Below the pieces are notes generated by a model, which was not told the origin of the DNA, did not search any database, and worked only from the letters and a program-made list of their open reading frames with translations. This document shows positions 1-9,815 of a DNA stretch of 37,392 bases, piece by piece (position 1 is the stretch's first letter; every line of letters starts with the position of its first letter). The DNA comes from Acidobacteriota bacterium (lineage in GTDB: Bacteria; Acidobacteriota; Terriglobia; Bryobacterales; Bryobacteraceae): the NCBI GenBank assembly GCA_016215215.1, contig JACRKW010000201.1:1-37392 (forward strand). Reading direction: 5' to 3'. Position numbers and translations under genes: made by a program.

Positions 1-42
1 CAGTTCAATCGCCAGCAGTTCAATCGAAGGAGTCGCAAGAAG

Positions 43-533
<491 letters not shown>

Positions 534-537
<4 letters not shown>

Positions 538-1670
538 GCGCACCAGCAACCCAAGCCACCAAGTCCACGTCGATGTGGACCAATCTGCGCGAGCTGCCCG
601 CCAACGTGTGGCGCTCGCTGTTCCGGAACCCGATTCCCTCCAGCGACCTGGAGCGCGCATCGACCAGCTTCACCAACTTTTTCCTGCACATCCATCCGGT
701 GAAGGTCCACCGCAATACGCTGCGGCCACTGTACAGCATGGGGCTGGGGCTGATCTCGTTCTTCCTGTTCCTGATCCTGACAGTGACCGGCGTGCTGCTG
801 ATGTTCTACTACGTGCCGTCGACGACGCAGGCCTACGACCGCATGTTGGACCTGCGCGGCACGGTGGCTTTCGGCATCTTCCTGCGCAACATGCACCGCT
901 GGTCGGCTCATGGCATGGTGGGCGTGGTGGTGCTGCACATGTGCCGGGTGTTCTTCACCGGCTCCCACAAGCAGCCCAGAGAGTTCAACTGGGTGGTGGG
1001 CGTGCTGCTGTTCCTGCTCACGCTGTTCTCGTCGTTCACCGGCTACCTGCTGCCCTGGGACCAGCTCGCCTTCTGGGCTATCACCGTGGGTACGGCCATC
1101 GCGGGCTACGCGCCAGTGATCGGCAAGCAAGTTCAGTTTCTTCTGTTAGGCGACACCACCGTGGGGCAGGAAGCTCTGCTGCGCTTCTACGTGTTGCACG
1201 TCGCCGTGCTGCCGCTGGTGATGGCACTGCTGGTGGCCATCCACTTCTGGCGCATCCGCAAAGACGGCGGCCTGTCCCGGCCGGAAGAGCCGGCGGCGGC
1301 TCTGGCGGCCCCCGGCGAAACGCCTGTTGCGGTTCTTTCGCTGGCCTTCGACGCGCCGCTCGAAGAACCGGTCAACGTGATGCACCCGCCGAACCCAGCC
1401 AAGGCGCCGTGGTACTTCCTAGGTCTCCAGGAGATGGTGAGCTACTCGGCGTTCTGGGGAGGCGTCGGCATCCCGACGATCTTCGTGCTGCTGCTGCTGG
1501 CGGCGCCCTACCTGGAGCGCGGCTCGGCCGGCGTGGGCAAGTGGTTCGCCCGCGAGCGGCTGCTGGCCAACACGGTCTTCCTGACCTTCGCTCTCATCAA
1601 CGTCATCTTCGTGATCATCGGTACTTTCTTCCGCGGACCCAACTGGGAGTTCATCTCCCCGTTCAAATGA
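534..1670 (+). CDS. Cytochrome b subunit of the quinol:cytochrome c oxidoreductase
   Basis: 378 residues, a fused cytochrome b with an N-terminal four-helix part and a shorter C-terminal part. Haem b ligands are visible: H121 and H135 in helix B (13 residues between) and H221 and H236 in helix D (14 between, the spacing of cytochrome b6 rather than bc1). The Qo-site PEWY motif appears as APWYF (residues 290-294) followed by LGLQEM, a variant common in menaquinol-oxidising bacteria. About four hydrophobic helices lie at 70-240 and two more at 305-370. It starts inside the stop codon of the Rieske gene (ATGA) and ends 10 bases before the heptaheme gene, with GAGGAG-like sequence between. It should oxidise menaquinol or ubiquinol in the inner membrane; which quinone cannot be decided from sequence. 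Confidence 0.95.
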
Positions 1671-1680
1671 GGAGCACAAC

Positions 1681-3492
1681 ATGAGACTTGCACTTGCACT
1701 AGCCAGTTTCGTCATCCTTCTCATTCACGGGTTGGTGTTCTACAACCAGTTCTTCCATAAGTGGGAGAACTACCAGACAGCCTACTTCGACCAGGCGCGG
1801 GCGCTCTCGAAGACCGACGCCGAAAAGGCGGCGCTGGCGGCGCGCAGCCCGCGCATCGAACAGTCCCTGGTGACCAAGTTCGGTGACATGCGCGTGGACC
1901 GGTGCGTCACGTGCCACGTGGCGATGGACGATCCGCGCTTCGACAAACACGCCCAGCCGCTGCGCACTCACCCCTACTCGGCGTCTCTGGGCGACACGCT
2001 CGCCAACGGCAAGTGGGAGCGGCGGCACAAGTTCTCTGACTTCGGCTGCACCGTGTGCCACGACGGGCAGGGACGCGGCCTGAAGGAGCACTACAGCCAC
2101 GGCGAGGACCACTACTGGCCTGACCCGCTCGCCGGATACATCGTACAGGCGAACTGGCGCAAAGAGTTCCAGCCCAAGCTGAAGGGCAAAGACTATATGC
2201 AGGCCAACTGCGCCCAGTGCCACACCGAAGAGGGCTTCCCGGGCACGCCGATGGTGGACCGCGGCCGCAAGTTGTTCTTCGCCAGCAACTGCTACGGCTG
2301 CCACCGCATCGATGGGCTGTCGGAAGGCACGCTCGGGCCGGACCTCTCAGAAGTCGGCAAGAAGTTCAAGACCGACTACCTGTGGGAGTCCGTCGTCGAT
2401 CCGCGCGCCAACCTGGCCACTTCGTTCATGCCCAAGTTCAACCTCAGCGACGACGATGTGCGGGCCGTGGTCATCTTCCTCAAGAGCCGCCGCGGCATCA
2501 ACTTCGCCGAGACGTCGCTGGAGCGCTACCGGGCGGCGCTGAACGCCAGAAAGCCCTCGGCCGAGGCGGGCAAGGAGCCGGTTCTGGCTGGAGCCGCGCT
2601 GGCAGCCAGGGGAGAGAAGCTCATCGCCGACAGAGCCTGTACCGCCTGCCACAAACTGGGCCAGCGCGACGGCGGCGTCGCGCCGGACCTGTCGTTTGAG
2701 GGACTCATGAAACCGCAGCAGTGGATCGAGGAGCACTTCCGCAATCCACGGGCCACCATTGCGGACTCCATCATGCCGACGTTCCGCTTCTCCGATGCCG
2801 ACTTCGCGGCGATGAGCGCCTATTTGGCGGGTCTGAAGACGGCTCCCGCGCTCCCCACTCCGGCCGAGACGTACAAGACGCTCTGCCAGCGGTGCCACGG
2901 CGAGAAGGGCGACGGACATGGAACCATCGCCATCTATCTCGATCCGTACCCGCGCGATCTCACCAAGGCCGGCTTCATCAACAGCAAGACAATGGACCGC
3001 CTGTCCAACTCGGTGAAGCATGGCGTGGCAGGCACATCGATGCCGGCCTGGGGCGCCGTGCTCAAAGACGACCAGGTGCGCGGCGTGCTGGAATACGTCT
3101 TCGCCACCTATACCAAGGAGCCGCGGAAGGAATTGAAGCCGCTGAAGGCGCCCGATTCCAATCCCGTGGCCTCCAACGCGGATTCCATCCGCAGGGGAGA
3201 GGAGACGTTCGTCCGCCGCTGTTCGGGCTGCCACGGCCGCAAGGCCGACGGCAAGGGGCCGAACTCGCTCGACATTTTGCCGCGGCCGCGCAATCTGCGC
3301 AATTCGGCCTTCGTCAACAGCGTCAGCGACCGCCGGCTGTTCGAATCCATTCTCTATGGGGTCCAGGGCTCGGCAATGCCGTCCTGGATCGACTACGGGT
3401 TGTCGCAAAACGATGTCGGCGACCTGGTGAACTTCATCCGCAGCATCAACGCTCAATCCAGTTCGAGGAGTTCCAATGCCAGAGGAAACTAA
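1681..3492 (+). CDS. Membrane-anchored heptaheme cytochrome c (cytochrome c1/CcoP substitute)
   Basis: 603 residues with an N-terminal hydrophobic helix (2-24) that is probably an uncleaved anchor, then seven CXXCH sites at C75, C123, C177, C204, C320, C402 and C514. The first three form a multihaem head; the last four look like separate class I cytochrome c folds, with likely Met ligands in SFMPKF (about 250), SIMPTF (365), TSMPAW (454) and SAMPSW (566). It lies between the Rieske/cytochrome b pair and ccoN and overlaps ccoN by 17 bases. There is no cytochrome c1 gene and no diheme ccoP in the operon, so I infer that it wires the quinol-oxidising module to the oxidase. It belongs to no single named family that I recognise. 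The haem count is direct observation; the bridging role is inference. Confidence 0.93.
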   Translation: MRLALALASFVILLIHGLVFYNQFFHKWENYQTAYFDQARALSKTDAEKAALAARSPRIEQSLVTKFGDMRVDRCVTCHVAMDDPRFDKHAQPLRTHPYSASLGDTLANGKWERRHKFSDFGCTVCHDGQGRGLKEHYSHGEDHYWPDPLAGYIVQANWRKEFQPKLKGKDYMQANCAQCHTEEGFPGTPMVDRGRKLFFASNCYGCHRIDGLSEGTLGPDLSEVGKKFKTDYLWESVVDPRANLATSFMPKFNLSDDDVRAVVIFLKSRRGINFAETSLERYRAALNARKPSAEAGKEPVLAGAALAARGEKLIADRACTACHKLGQRDGGVAPDLSFEGLMKPQQWIEEHFRNPRATIADSIMPTFRFSDADFAAMSAYLAGLKTAPALPTPAETYKTLCQRCHGEKGDGHGTIAIYLDPYPRDLTKAGFINSKTMDRLSNSVKHGVAGTSMPAWGAVLKDDQVRGVLEYVFATYTKEPRKELKPLKAPDSNPVASNADSIRRGEETFVRRCSGCHGRKADGKGPNSLDILPRPRNLRNSAFVNSVSDRRLFESILYGVQGSAMPSWIDYGLSQNDVGDLVNFIRSINAQSSSRSSNARGN

Positions 3493-4876
3493 CAGCAGCG
3501 TGAACCCGTCCGCGGCGCCGTCCTGGCCCGTGCATGAGGACACCACGGCGAAATGGTTCCTGATCAGTTCCATCGCCTACTTCTTCATCGTCGGCATCAT
3601 CGCAGTGGTGATTGCCGCCAAGTTCGTGTGGCCCAGCCTGCTGGGCACCGTGCAATATCTCACCTACGGCAGGTTGAGACCCTTGCACGTCAACGGCATG
3701 CTCTTCGGCTGGCTGCTGGCCGCTGATATGGGTCTCACCTATTTCATGGTCCCCCGGCTGTGTGGCGTAAAGCTGTGGAGCGAAAAACTGGGGGTTGCCA
3801 CCGCAGCGCTGTGGAACGTGATCGTTCTCGGCGCGGTTGTAAGTCTGCTGATGGGCTGGAATCAGGGCCTCGAGTACGCGGAATTGCCCCTGGCGCTGGA
3901 CGTGCTGGTCGTGGTCGCCTGGATCATGTTCGGCGCCAACATCTTCCTCACCATCGCCTCCCGCAAGTACGACCAGATGTACGTTTCCATCTGGTACATC
4001 ATGGGTACCATTCTATGGACCGCGTTTGTCTATCTCACGGGCAACTTCGCGGTGCTGTTCGCCACCGGCGTGAATCAGGCGAATCTGAACTGGATGTATG
4101 TCCACAACGCCGTGGGGCTGATCTTCACTCCGGTCGGGCTTGCCATCGCGTACTACTTCATTCCGAAGTCCTCCAATACCCCGCTCTACAGCCACAAGCT
4201 GTCGATGATCGGCTTCTGGGCGCTGGCCTTCGTCTACGTGTGGACCGGCGCGCACCACATGATTCACGGGCCCATCTCGCAGTGGCTGCAGACCATCGCC
4301 ATCGCCTTCTCGCTCATGCTGCTGATTCCGGTCTGGGCGGTGGTGTACAACTTCTTCGCCACCATGAAGGGACAGTGGTACCAGCTGAAGGACAACATCG
4401 CATTGAAGTTCCTCATGTCCGGCGTGGTGTTCTACCTGCTCACCTGCTTCCAGGGGCCGATGCACAGCCTGCGTTCGGTGAACGCCATCGTTTCGAAGAC
4501 GGACTGGATTCCCGGTCACGCGCACATGGCCGTGCTTGGCGCGTTCAGCTTCTTTGCCATCGCCGGCACCTACTGGATGATTCCGAGGGTGTTTAAGACG
4601 TCGCTGTTCTCCGAAGGGCTGGCGAACTGGAGCTTCTGGTTCATGATGATCGGCGGTCTGGGATTCTTCGTCACACTGAGGCTCGGCGGCTTCTGGCAGG
4701 GCTGGCAGTGGAACAATGTCGCCATCCCGTTCATCGACACCGTTGTTGCCCTGAAGCCCGTCTGGATCGTCCGGTTCTTCTCCGGCATCCTGATGTTCCT
4801 CGGCATCGTGTCGTTTTCATACAACATCATGGCCACCATCCTCGGAGCGAAGGATCGCCCCGCGGTAGCCGCCTGA
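3476..4876 (+). CDS. ccoN: cbb3-type cytochrome c oxidase subunit I (CcoN)
   Basis: 466 residues, a 12-helix haem-copper oxidase subunit of the C family. Expected ligands are all present: H71 and H350 for the low-spin haem b, H348 for haem b3, H210, H260 and H261 for CuB, and Y254 in YVWTGAHH at the position of the cbb3-specific cross-linked tyrosine. The EYAELP motif near residue 133 also fits the family. GAGGAG at 3465-3470 gives a ribosome site within the end of the preceding gene. It reduces O2 to water in the inner membrane, normally with high oxygen affinity. The length is normal and nothing suggests inactivity. Confidence 0.97.
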   Translation: MPEETNSSVNPSAAPSWPVHEDTTAKWFLISSIAYFFIVGIIAVVIAAKFVWPSLLGTVQYLTYGRLRPLHVNGMLFGWLLAADMGLTYFMVPRLCGVKLWSEKLGVATAALWNVIVLGAVVSLLMGWNQGLEYAELPLALDVLVVVAWIMFGANIFLTIASRKYDQMYVSIWYIMGTILWTAFVYLTGNFAVLFATGVNQANLNWMYVHNAVGLIFTPVGLAIAYYFIPKSSNTPLYSHKLSMIGFWALAFVYVWTGAHHMIHGPISQWLQTIAIAFSLMLLIPVWAVVYNFFATMKGQWYQLKDNIALKFLMSGVVFYLLTCFQGPMHSLRSVNAIVSKTDWIPGHAHMAVLGAFSFFAIAGTYWMIPRVFKTSLFSEGLANWSFWFMMIGGLGFFVTLRLGGFWQGWQWNNVAIPFIDTVVALKPVWIVRFFSGILMFLGIVSFSYNIMATILGAKDRPAVAA

Positions 4877-4896
4877 GATCGAGGAGGAAGCAAGAG

Positions 4897-5466
4897 ATGC
4901 TCAGAAAAGCAGATTCCAACTTCGGATTCGCCGTCGTCGCGGCGCTGATCTTCTTCTTCATCGGAGGCACCTTGACCACTGTCGTGCCGCCGCTGGTGGA
5001 CAAGAGCTGGGGCAAGGCCTTCGAAAACAACGACCCCGCCAAGGGGCCCACCGGCAAGCTGCAGCCCTACACCGAACTCGAACTCAAGGGCCGCGCGGTG
5101 TACGTTCGCGAGGGCTGCTGGTACTGCCACACGCAGCAGACCCGCACGCTGCTCTCCGACACGAAGCGCTCGGGCTGGAAGGGTGTGGATTCGCCCATCT
5201 CCACGCCCGACGAATTCGTCTACGACAACCCGCACATGTTCGGCACCAAGCGCACCGGGCCGGACCTCTCGCGCGTGGGCGGCAAGTACGACACACAGTG
5301 GCACCGCACCCACTTCCGCAATCCGCGCGACCTGGTACCGGGCTCCATCATGCCGCCGTTCCCCTGGATCGTCGAGAACCAGGAGGAGTTCACGGCGCTG
5401 GTGGCCTATATGCAAACGCTCGGCCGCGCCAAGAACTGGCGGCCCGACAATGACTACGAGAAGTAG
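4897..5466 (+). CDS. ccoO: cbb3-type cytochrome c oxidase subunit II (CcoO), monohaem
   Basis: 189 residues from an ATG preceded by a purine-rich GAGGAGGAAG (4881-4890); an in-frame extension upstream overlaps ccoN and is unlikely. One membrane anchor (about 10-33) is followed by a periplasmic domain with a single haem site CWYCH (C74-H78) and the distal methionine in GSIMPPFPW (M152). These are the hallmarks of CcoO, which passes electrons to CcoN. At 189 residues it is slightly shorter than many proteobacterial homologues (about 200-240). It lies 20 bases after ccoN and 9 bases before the next small gene. Confidence 0.96.
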   Translation: MLRKADSNFGFAVVAALIFFFIGGTLTTVVPPLVDKSWGKAFENNDPAKGPTGKLQPYTELELKGRAVYVREGCWYCHTQQTRTLLSDTKRSGWKGVDSPISTPDEFVYDNPHMFGTKRTGPDLSRVGGKYDTQWHRTHFRNPRDLVPGSIMPPFPWIVENQEEFTALVAYMQTLGRAKNWRPDNDYEK

Positions 5467-5475
5467 AGGAAAACC

Positions 5476-5649
5476 ATGCAGGACCACGTCTATCCGAGCA
5501 TTTACTTCTCCTACTTCTTCTTCGCACTGATGGCCGGCGGAGCCTTGTACTTCTTCGTGAAATCGTTGAAGTCGGGCTACCTCGGCAGGAACAGCGAAGA
5601 GCCGAAACACCGCATGTTGGAAGACGACGAGCAGGGAGGCATCCGATGA
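5476..5649 (+). CDS. 57-residue single-helix membrane protein, CcoS/CcoQ-like
   Basis: A short ORF starting MQDHVYPSIYFS, with one strongly hydrophobic helix (about 8-29) and a charged tail containing KSGYLG and HRMLEDDE. The tail resembles the end of CcoS/FixS (SGQ, then a HRIL-DD pattern) more than CcoQ, although the slot right after ccoO is where ccoQ usually sits. A weak AGAGGAAA (5465-5472) precedes the ATG, and the TGA overlaps the next ATG. Either role concerns assembly or stability of the cbb3 oxidase in the inner membrane. That it is a gene is well supported by coupling on both sides; the exact family is uncertain. Confidence 0.75.
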   Translation: MQDHVYPSIYFSYFFFALMAGGALYFFVKSLKSGYLGRNSEEPKHRMLEDDEQGGIR

Positions 5650-5942
5650 GCGAGAACAAACCGGAGATCAAGGAATACGCCGGCGGCTGGATTACGGAGC
5701 GCACGGGCACCCAGGTGCCGGGCTTCCTGAAGATCGCTTTCCCGATCATCGGACTGGGCTGCGTCACCTACTTCCTCGTCAACATCAACGGGGAGGTGTC
5801 GCACGAGGAGCGTGGCGCGCTGGTCCGGGCCTTCAACCAGACCACCGGTGGCGCCGACATGTTGATGTACCTGGTCACCGCCCTGGCGCTGATCTTCGTC
5901 GTTACCGTCGTAGTGTTCGCAGTCCGCAAGTCTGACCACTAA
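5646..5942 (+). CDS. 98-residue two-helix membrane protein in the ccoP position
   Basis: I do not recognise this family with confidence. It has two predicted membrane helices (about 27-46 and 72-92), no CXXCH and only one cysteine. The N-terminal stretch with EYAGGW, ERTG and VPGFLK, leading into the first helix, is reminiscent of the short haem-free N-terminal membrane part of CcoP. It starts in an ATGA overlap and ends 12 bases before the flavoprotein gene, in the place where the diheme CcoP gene normally follows ccoNO(Q). I infer a structural subunit of the oxidase that has lost, or never had, haem domains. An unrelated small membrane protein remains possible. Confidence 0.8.
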   Translation: MSENKPEIKEYAGGWITERTGTQVPGFLKIAFPIIGLGCVTYFLVNINGEVSHEERGALVRAFNQTTGGADMLMYLVTALALIFVVTVVVFAVRKSDH

Positions 5943-5954
5943 GAGCAAGCTCGT

Positions 5955-7895
5955 ATGAACAACGGCCACTACCAGATCCGGGTGCCGGACGCCACCGACT
6001 ACTGGGTCGAGATGGTGAAGTGCCGGCACGCGTGTCCGGTCCACACCGACGCCTGCGGCTATGTGAATGCAATCGCCGAGGGGCGGAACCAAGACGCCTA
6101 CCGTATCGCGCGCGCCACCAATCCGTTCGCCTCCATCTGCGGCCGCGTCTGCGGCGCGCCGTGCGAGGCCAATTGTCGGCGCGGCTCGCTGGACAAGCCC
6201 GTCGCCATTCGCGCGTTGAAGCGCTTTGTGACTGAGGTTCACGGGCCGGAGACCGGCGATTACGCCAATCACCGCGGCTACTGCGACACGCGCATGCTGC
6301 CGCCCAACAAGGGTGACTATGAGCGCATCGCCGTGGTCGGCGCAGGCGTCTCCGGGCTTACCGTGGCTCACGACCTGGCCCAGATCGGCTACAAGGTCAC
6401 GGTCTTTGAGGCCTACTCCGAACCCGGCGGTATGCTCACCGTCGGCGTACCGGTCTTCCGGCTGCCGCGAGATCTGGTGCGCCACGAGATCAACGCCGTG
6501 CTGTCGCTGGGCGTTGACCTGAAGTGCAATATGCGCCTCGGCCGCGACTTCACCATCGAGAGCCTGAGGCGCGACGGCTATCGCGCCATCTTCCTCGGCA
6601 TCGGTTTGCCGAAGGGCCGCCGCCTACCGCTGCCCGGCGCGGACCTGGAAGGCGTCTACGACGGCATGGACTTCCTGCGCGCCTTCAACGCGGGCACGGC
6701 GCTTCCGATGGGCCGCCGCATCGTGGTGATCGGCGGCGGAAACGTGGCCTATGACGTGGCGCGTTCTGCCGTGCGTCCTATCGAGTCGATGGGAAGGGGC
6801 GAAGCGCTGGCGGAGATGGAGCGCGGCGAGCAGGTGGCCTATGACGTTGCCCGTTCGGCTTTGCGCATGAGCGGCGACAAAGAGGTTCACGTCGTCTGCC
6901 TGGAGTCTCGCGCCGAGATGCCCGCCGACGAAATCGAAGTGATCGAAGGCGAGGAAGAGGGCATCGTCCTGCACAACCGGCGGGGCCCCCGCGAAATTCT
7001 CGGCGAAAACGGGAAGGTCAAGGGTCTGCGCACCATTCAATGCACTTCAGTGTTCAACGCCGAGGGACGCTTCAGCCCGTCTTTCGACGAGTCCGTGGTC
7101 GACGACATCGCGGCAGACACTGTCTTGTTCGCCATCGGACAGTCCTCCGACCTGTCTTTCCTCAAGCCCGAGGACGGCGTGGAGAGCGAGCGCGGCCTTA
7201 TCAAGGTGAACCCGGAGACCTACCAGACCACTGCGCCGGATGTCTTCGCCTGCGGTGACATCGCCCACGGACCAAGGCTGTTCATCGACGCCATCGCTTC
7301 GGCGCAGATCGCCGCCAGGTCCATGCATGACTTCCTTCGCGGCACGCGCACGGACGTGGTGCTGCGCAAGCAGTGGCGGCCGGCCGCCTACGCCATGGCC
7401 GAGGGCTGGAATCGCTTCGAGCGGTCCAATCCGCCAGTCATGGAGAGCGGCAGGCGGGCCGCCTCGCTGGAGACCATCGAGGAGAGGTACCCCGAGGCCG
7501 AAGCCCGCCGGCAGGCCGCGCGCTGCCTGCGTTGCAACGTCAATACGATTTTCGACACCTCCATCTGCGTTGCCTGCAACGGCTGCGTGGACGTGTGTCC
7601 GGAGAACCTGATCCGGCTCGTGGGGTTGAGCCAACTGATCTCCGATCAACACTATCTGCAGCTTGCAGCCGGCGCGCTTGGCGTCTCTGAAGAACTCGTC
7701 ACCACGTTACCCGCCGCTTCGCTGGACCAGTTGGGCGGTGTGATGATGAAGGATGAAACCACCTGCATCCGCTGCGCCATGTGCGCTTCGCGCTGTCCGA
7801 CCCACGCCATCACCATGAAGCACTTCGATCACTATCGGGAGTGCGTCACCATTCCGGTGCAGAATGCGAAGATCCTCTATTCGCGAGGTGGCTGA
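5955..7895 (+). CDS. GltD-type FAD/NAD(P)H oxidoreductase with N-terminal Fe-S and C-terminal 2[4Fe-4S] ferredoxin domains
   Basis: 646 residues. An N-terminal double-cluster cysteine domain (C23, C27, C34; C62, C66, C70, C74) precedes an FAD Rossmann motif (GAGVSG, 129-134) and a second nucleotide-binding motif (IGGGNVAYD, about 258-266). A CGDIA motif, C524/C527, and a bacterial ferredoxin module with C538, C541, C544, C548 and C604, C607, C610, C614 follow. This is the small-subunit glutamate synthase/dihydropyrimidine dehydrogenase fold with extra clusters. It sits in the oxidase operon, not beside a glutamate synthase large subunit, so glutamate synthesis is unlikely. It may couple NAD(P)H or ferredoxin to the quinone pool or to oxidase assembly. 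Substrate and partner are unknown. The segment VAYDVARSA occurs twice, 30 residues apart. Confidence 0.88.
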   Translation: MNNGHYQIRVPDATDYWVEMVKCRHACPVHTDACGYVNAIAEGRNQDAYRIARATNPFASICGRVCGAPCEANCRRGSLDKPVAIRALKRFVTEVHGPETGDYANHRGYCDTRMLPPNKGDYERIAVVGAGVSGLTVAHDLAQIGYKVTVFEAYSEPGGMLTVGVPVFRLPRDLVRHEINAVLSLGVDLKCNMRLGRDFTIESLRRDGYRAIFLGIGLPKGRRLPLPGADLEGVYDGMDFLRAFNAGTALPMGRRIVVIGGGNVAYDVARSAVRPIESMGRGEALAEMERGEQVAYDVARSALRMSGDKEVHVVCLESRAEMPADEIEVIEGEEEGIVLHNRRGPREILGENGKVKGLRTIQCTSVFNAEGRFSPSFDESVVDDIAADTVLFAIGQSSDLSFLKPEDGVESERGLIKVNPETYQTTAPDVFACGDIAHGPRLFIDAIASAQIAARSMHDFLRGTRTDVVLRKQWRPAAYAMAEGWNRFERSNPPVMESGRRAASLETIEERYPEAEARRQAARCLRCNVNTIFDTSICVACNGCVDVCPENLIRLVGLSQLISDQHYLQLAAGALGVSEELVTTLPAASLDQLGGVMMKDETTCIRCAMCASRCPTHAITMKHFDHYRECVTIPVQNAKILYSRGG

Positions 7896-8593
7896 TGGCG
7901 CCCGCTGAGCTCGCCATCCCGTTTGGATTCGGTCTGGTGTCCAGTCTGCACTGCGCCCAGATGTGCGGCCCCATCGTGCTCTCCTACAGCATGGGCGGCC
8001 GCGGCGGCGCGCTTTCGCACGCGCTATACAACGTGGGACGCATCTGCACCTACGCATTGCTCGGGGCCGCTGCCGGCGCGGCGGGCAACGCGGTGGGCTT
8101 GCTGGGGCGCATGGCCGGCTATGAACGGATCGCCGCGCTGATCGCGGGCGCACTTCTGATCGCCGCTGGCATAATGATGTCCGGCGTTCTGCCGAAGTCC
8201 GGACTGGTGCGGATCGAGCGGATCGGGCTGCCGCGCCTGTTTTCGCGTAGCGTCGGACGGCTTCTGACCTCCTCTCACCCCGGCTCGCGTCTCGCCCTTG
8301 GACTGGTGCTCGGCTTCCTGCCGTGCGGCCTTTCCTACGCCGCGGTACTGCAATCCCTGGCCACAGGCTCGGCTTTGGGCGGAGCCCTGTCGATGGCCGC
8401 CTTCGGTGTGGGAACCTCAGCCTCCCTGCTCGCCATCGGCATGTTCTCCTCCGCCATCGGTGCGCGGCTGGGACGCTGGAATACGGTGCTGGCGACCGCC
8501 AGCGTGATTCTTATGGGTGCGTTCCTTTTGTATCGTGGGATCATGCCCGGTCCCGCCATGACGATGGGGCGCAACTGCCATGGCCACTCCTGA
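7895..8593 (+). CDS. TauE/SafE- or DsbD-like membrane protein of cbb3 assembly clusters
   Basis: 232 residues from an ATG that overlaps the preceding TGA (TGATG); a longer in-frame start at 7781 would lie inside the flavoprotein and is rejected. About six hydrophobic helices. The first holds SSLHCAQMCGP (H19, C20, C24) and the middle one GFLPCGLS, the two conserved cysteine motifs of the family often annotated as sulfite exporter TauE/SafE or cytochrome c biogenesis transmembrane region. The C-terminus ends in NCHGHS, which could bind metal. Members are regularly found beside ccoG and ccoI and are thought to serve metal or thiol handling during oxidase assembly. The substrate is not established. 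Confidence 0.85.
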   Translation: MAPAELAIPFGFGLVSSLHCAQMCGPIVLSYSMGGRGGALSHALYNVGRICTYALLGAAAGAAGNAVGLLGRMAGYERIAALIAGALLIAAGIMMSGVLPKSGLVRIERIGLPRLFSRSVGRLLTSSHPGSRLALGLVLGFLPCGLSYAAVLQSLATGSALGGALSMAAFGVGTSASLLAIGMFSSAIGARLGRWNTVLATASVILMGAFLLYRGIMPGPAMTMGRNCHGHS

Positions 8594-9815
8594 CGCACCA
8601 CCCAGGCCCGCCGCGCCACGCCGCCTCCCCGTGATCGACGACTTTCCGCGTTACCACCGCGCACGCAAACTCACCCACCTGATTTGCTTCCTGATCTTCG
8701 TGGCGCTGCCGTTCTTCAACTGGATGCGCTTCGACATCCCCCGCCAGCGTTTCTACTTCGCCGGATACGAACTGTGGATCAATGAGTTCGGCATCATCTT
8801 CTTCACCCTGATGTTCCTCATGTTCGTCATCGTCGCTTCGTCGGTGGTTTACGGGCGTGTGTACTGCGGGTACCTTTGCCCGCAGATGATCTTTTCCGAA
8901 TCGAGCATTTACCTGGAGGACTGGATCAAACGGAAGGTGAACAAGCACCTGTCCAAGTGGCCTGCTGCGCGCCGCAAGCTCGCCGCGCGGCTGGCCTGGC
9001 TGGCCATCATCGCTGCCGCCAGTGTGGTGCTGGCCTTTGTCTTCATCGCCTATTTCGTGGAGCCGCGCGACCTGCTGGCCCGTCTGATGAGCCTGGACCT
9101 CCAGACAGCCGGCGGCATCTCCGGCGCTGTGGTGACGCTCATCGCCTTTCTCGATTTCACATTGGTGCGCGACTGCATCGAGTGCAAAAAGTGTATTCGC
9201 GTCTGCCACATGGGCATCGACATTCGGGAATCGCCGTTCCAGATTGAATGTGTCCACTGCGGCGAGTGCATCGATGCCTGCAACGAAATCCTCGGCAAAC
9301 TCGGCAAGCCCGGCCTCATCCACTACACCTGGGGTGAAACCGGCAACATCGTCGAGACCGAGACGTCCTGGTACAAGAAGCTGGGCCTGCGCGACGCCAA
9401 GCGCGTGGTAGTGATGCTGGTGACGTTGTTTTACTTGTCCGGGCTGTCCATCGCCTTGTCCATGCGGCGGCCGCTGCTGGTGCAATTGCAGCCCGTCCGG
9501 ACCACTATGTACCGCCTCGGTGATGAGGGTACGGTATACAACCGTTTCCGCATCAAGCTGGCCAATCGCGGCAGCGCGGATGCGCGCGTGCATGTAGCGG
9601 TCGAGGGGCTGCCCGGCGCCGTTATCGCGCTGGAAGCCAATCCCCTGATGCTCAAGCCCGGGGAATCCGTCGAGCGCGAATTCGAGATTGCGGCCCGTCC
9701 GTTCCAGGGTTCGCGCGACGTCAATCCGTTTCGAATTACCGTCGCCTCGGCGGGCCAGGATGCCGAGCGTTTCGACGAGACTTTCATCATGCCGCCGGAG
9801 GGTACTACCCATTGA
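8580..9815 (+). CDS. ccoG: Cytochrome c oxidase accessory protein CcoG/FixG
   Basis: 411 residues. The protein has an N-terminal membrane region (about 28-100) with YCGYLCP (C96, C100), further helices near 130-195, and a ferredoxin module with C199, C202, C205, C209 and C224, C227, C230, C234. A membrane helix near 280 leads into an Ig-like C-terminal domain (about 300-411). This is the full CcoG layout. CcoG is described as a cupric reductase that helps deliver copper to the CuB centre of cbb3 oxidase. It overlaps the preceding gene by 14 bases and its stop overlaps the TTG start of the next gene. Confidence 0.95.
   Translation: MATPDAPPRPAAPRRLPVIDDFPRYHRARKLTHLICFLIFVALPFFNWMRFDIPRQRFYFAGYELWINEFGIIFFTLMFLMFVIVASSVVYGRVYCGYLCPQMIFSESSIYLEDWIKRKVNKHLSKWPAARRKLAARLAWLAIIAAASVVLAFVFIAYFVEPRDLLARLMSLDLQTAGGISGAVVTLIAFLDFTLVRDCIECKKCIRVCHMGIDIRESPFQIECVHCGECIDACNEILGKLGKPGLIHYTWGETGNIVETETSWYKKLGLRDAKRVVVMLVTLFYLSGLSIALSMRRPLLVQLQPVRTTMYRLGDEGTVYNRFRIKLANRGSADARVHVAVEGLPGAVIALEANPLMLKPGESVEREFEIAARPFQGSRDVNPFRITVASAGQDAERFDETFIMPPEGTTH

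Noticed and set aside
1-26. Direct repeat of CAGTTCAATCG at 1-11 and 16-26 before the Rieske gene
   Set aside because: Only two short copies at the window edge; could be the end of an upstream gene or chance.
2347-3573. 408-codon open frame opposite the heptaheme cytochrome gene
   Set aside because: Antisense shadow of a gene with seven CXXCH motifs; no domain or coupling signal. High GC leaves many such open frames.
5955-7895. Glutamate synthase small subunit as the function of the oxidase-operon flavoprotein
   Set aside because: No large subunit nearby, extra ferredoxin module, and a respiratory operon context.
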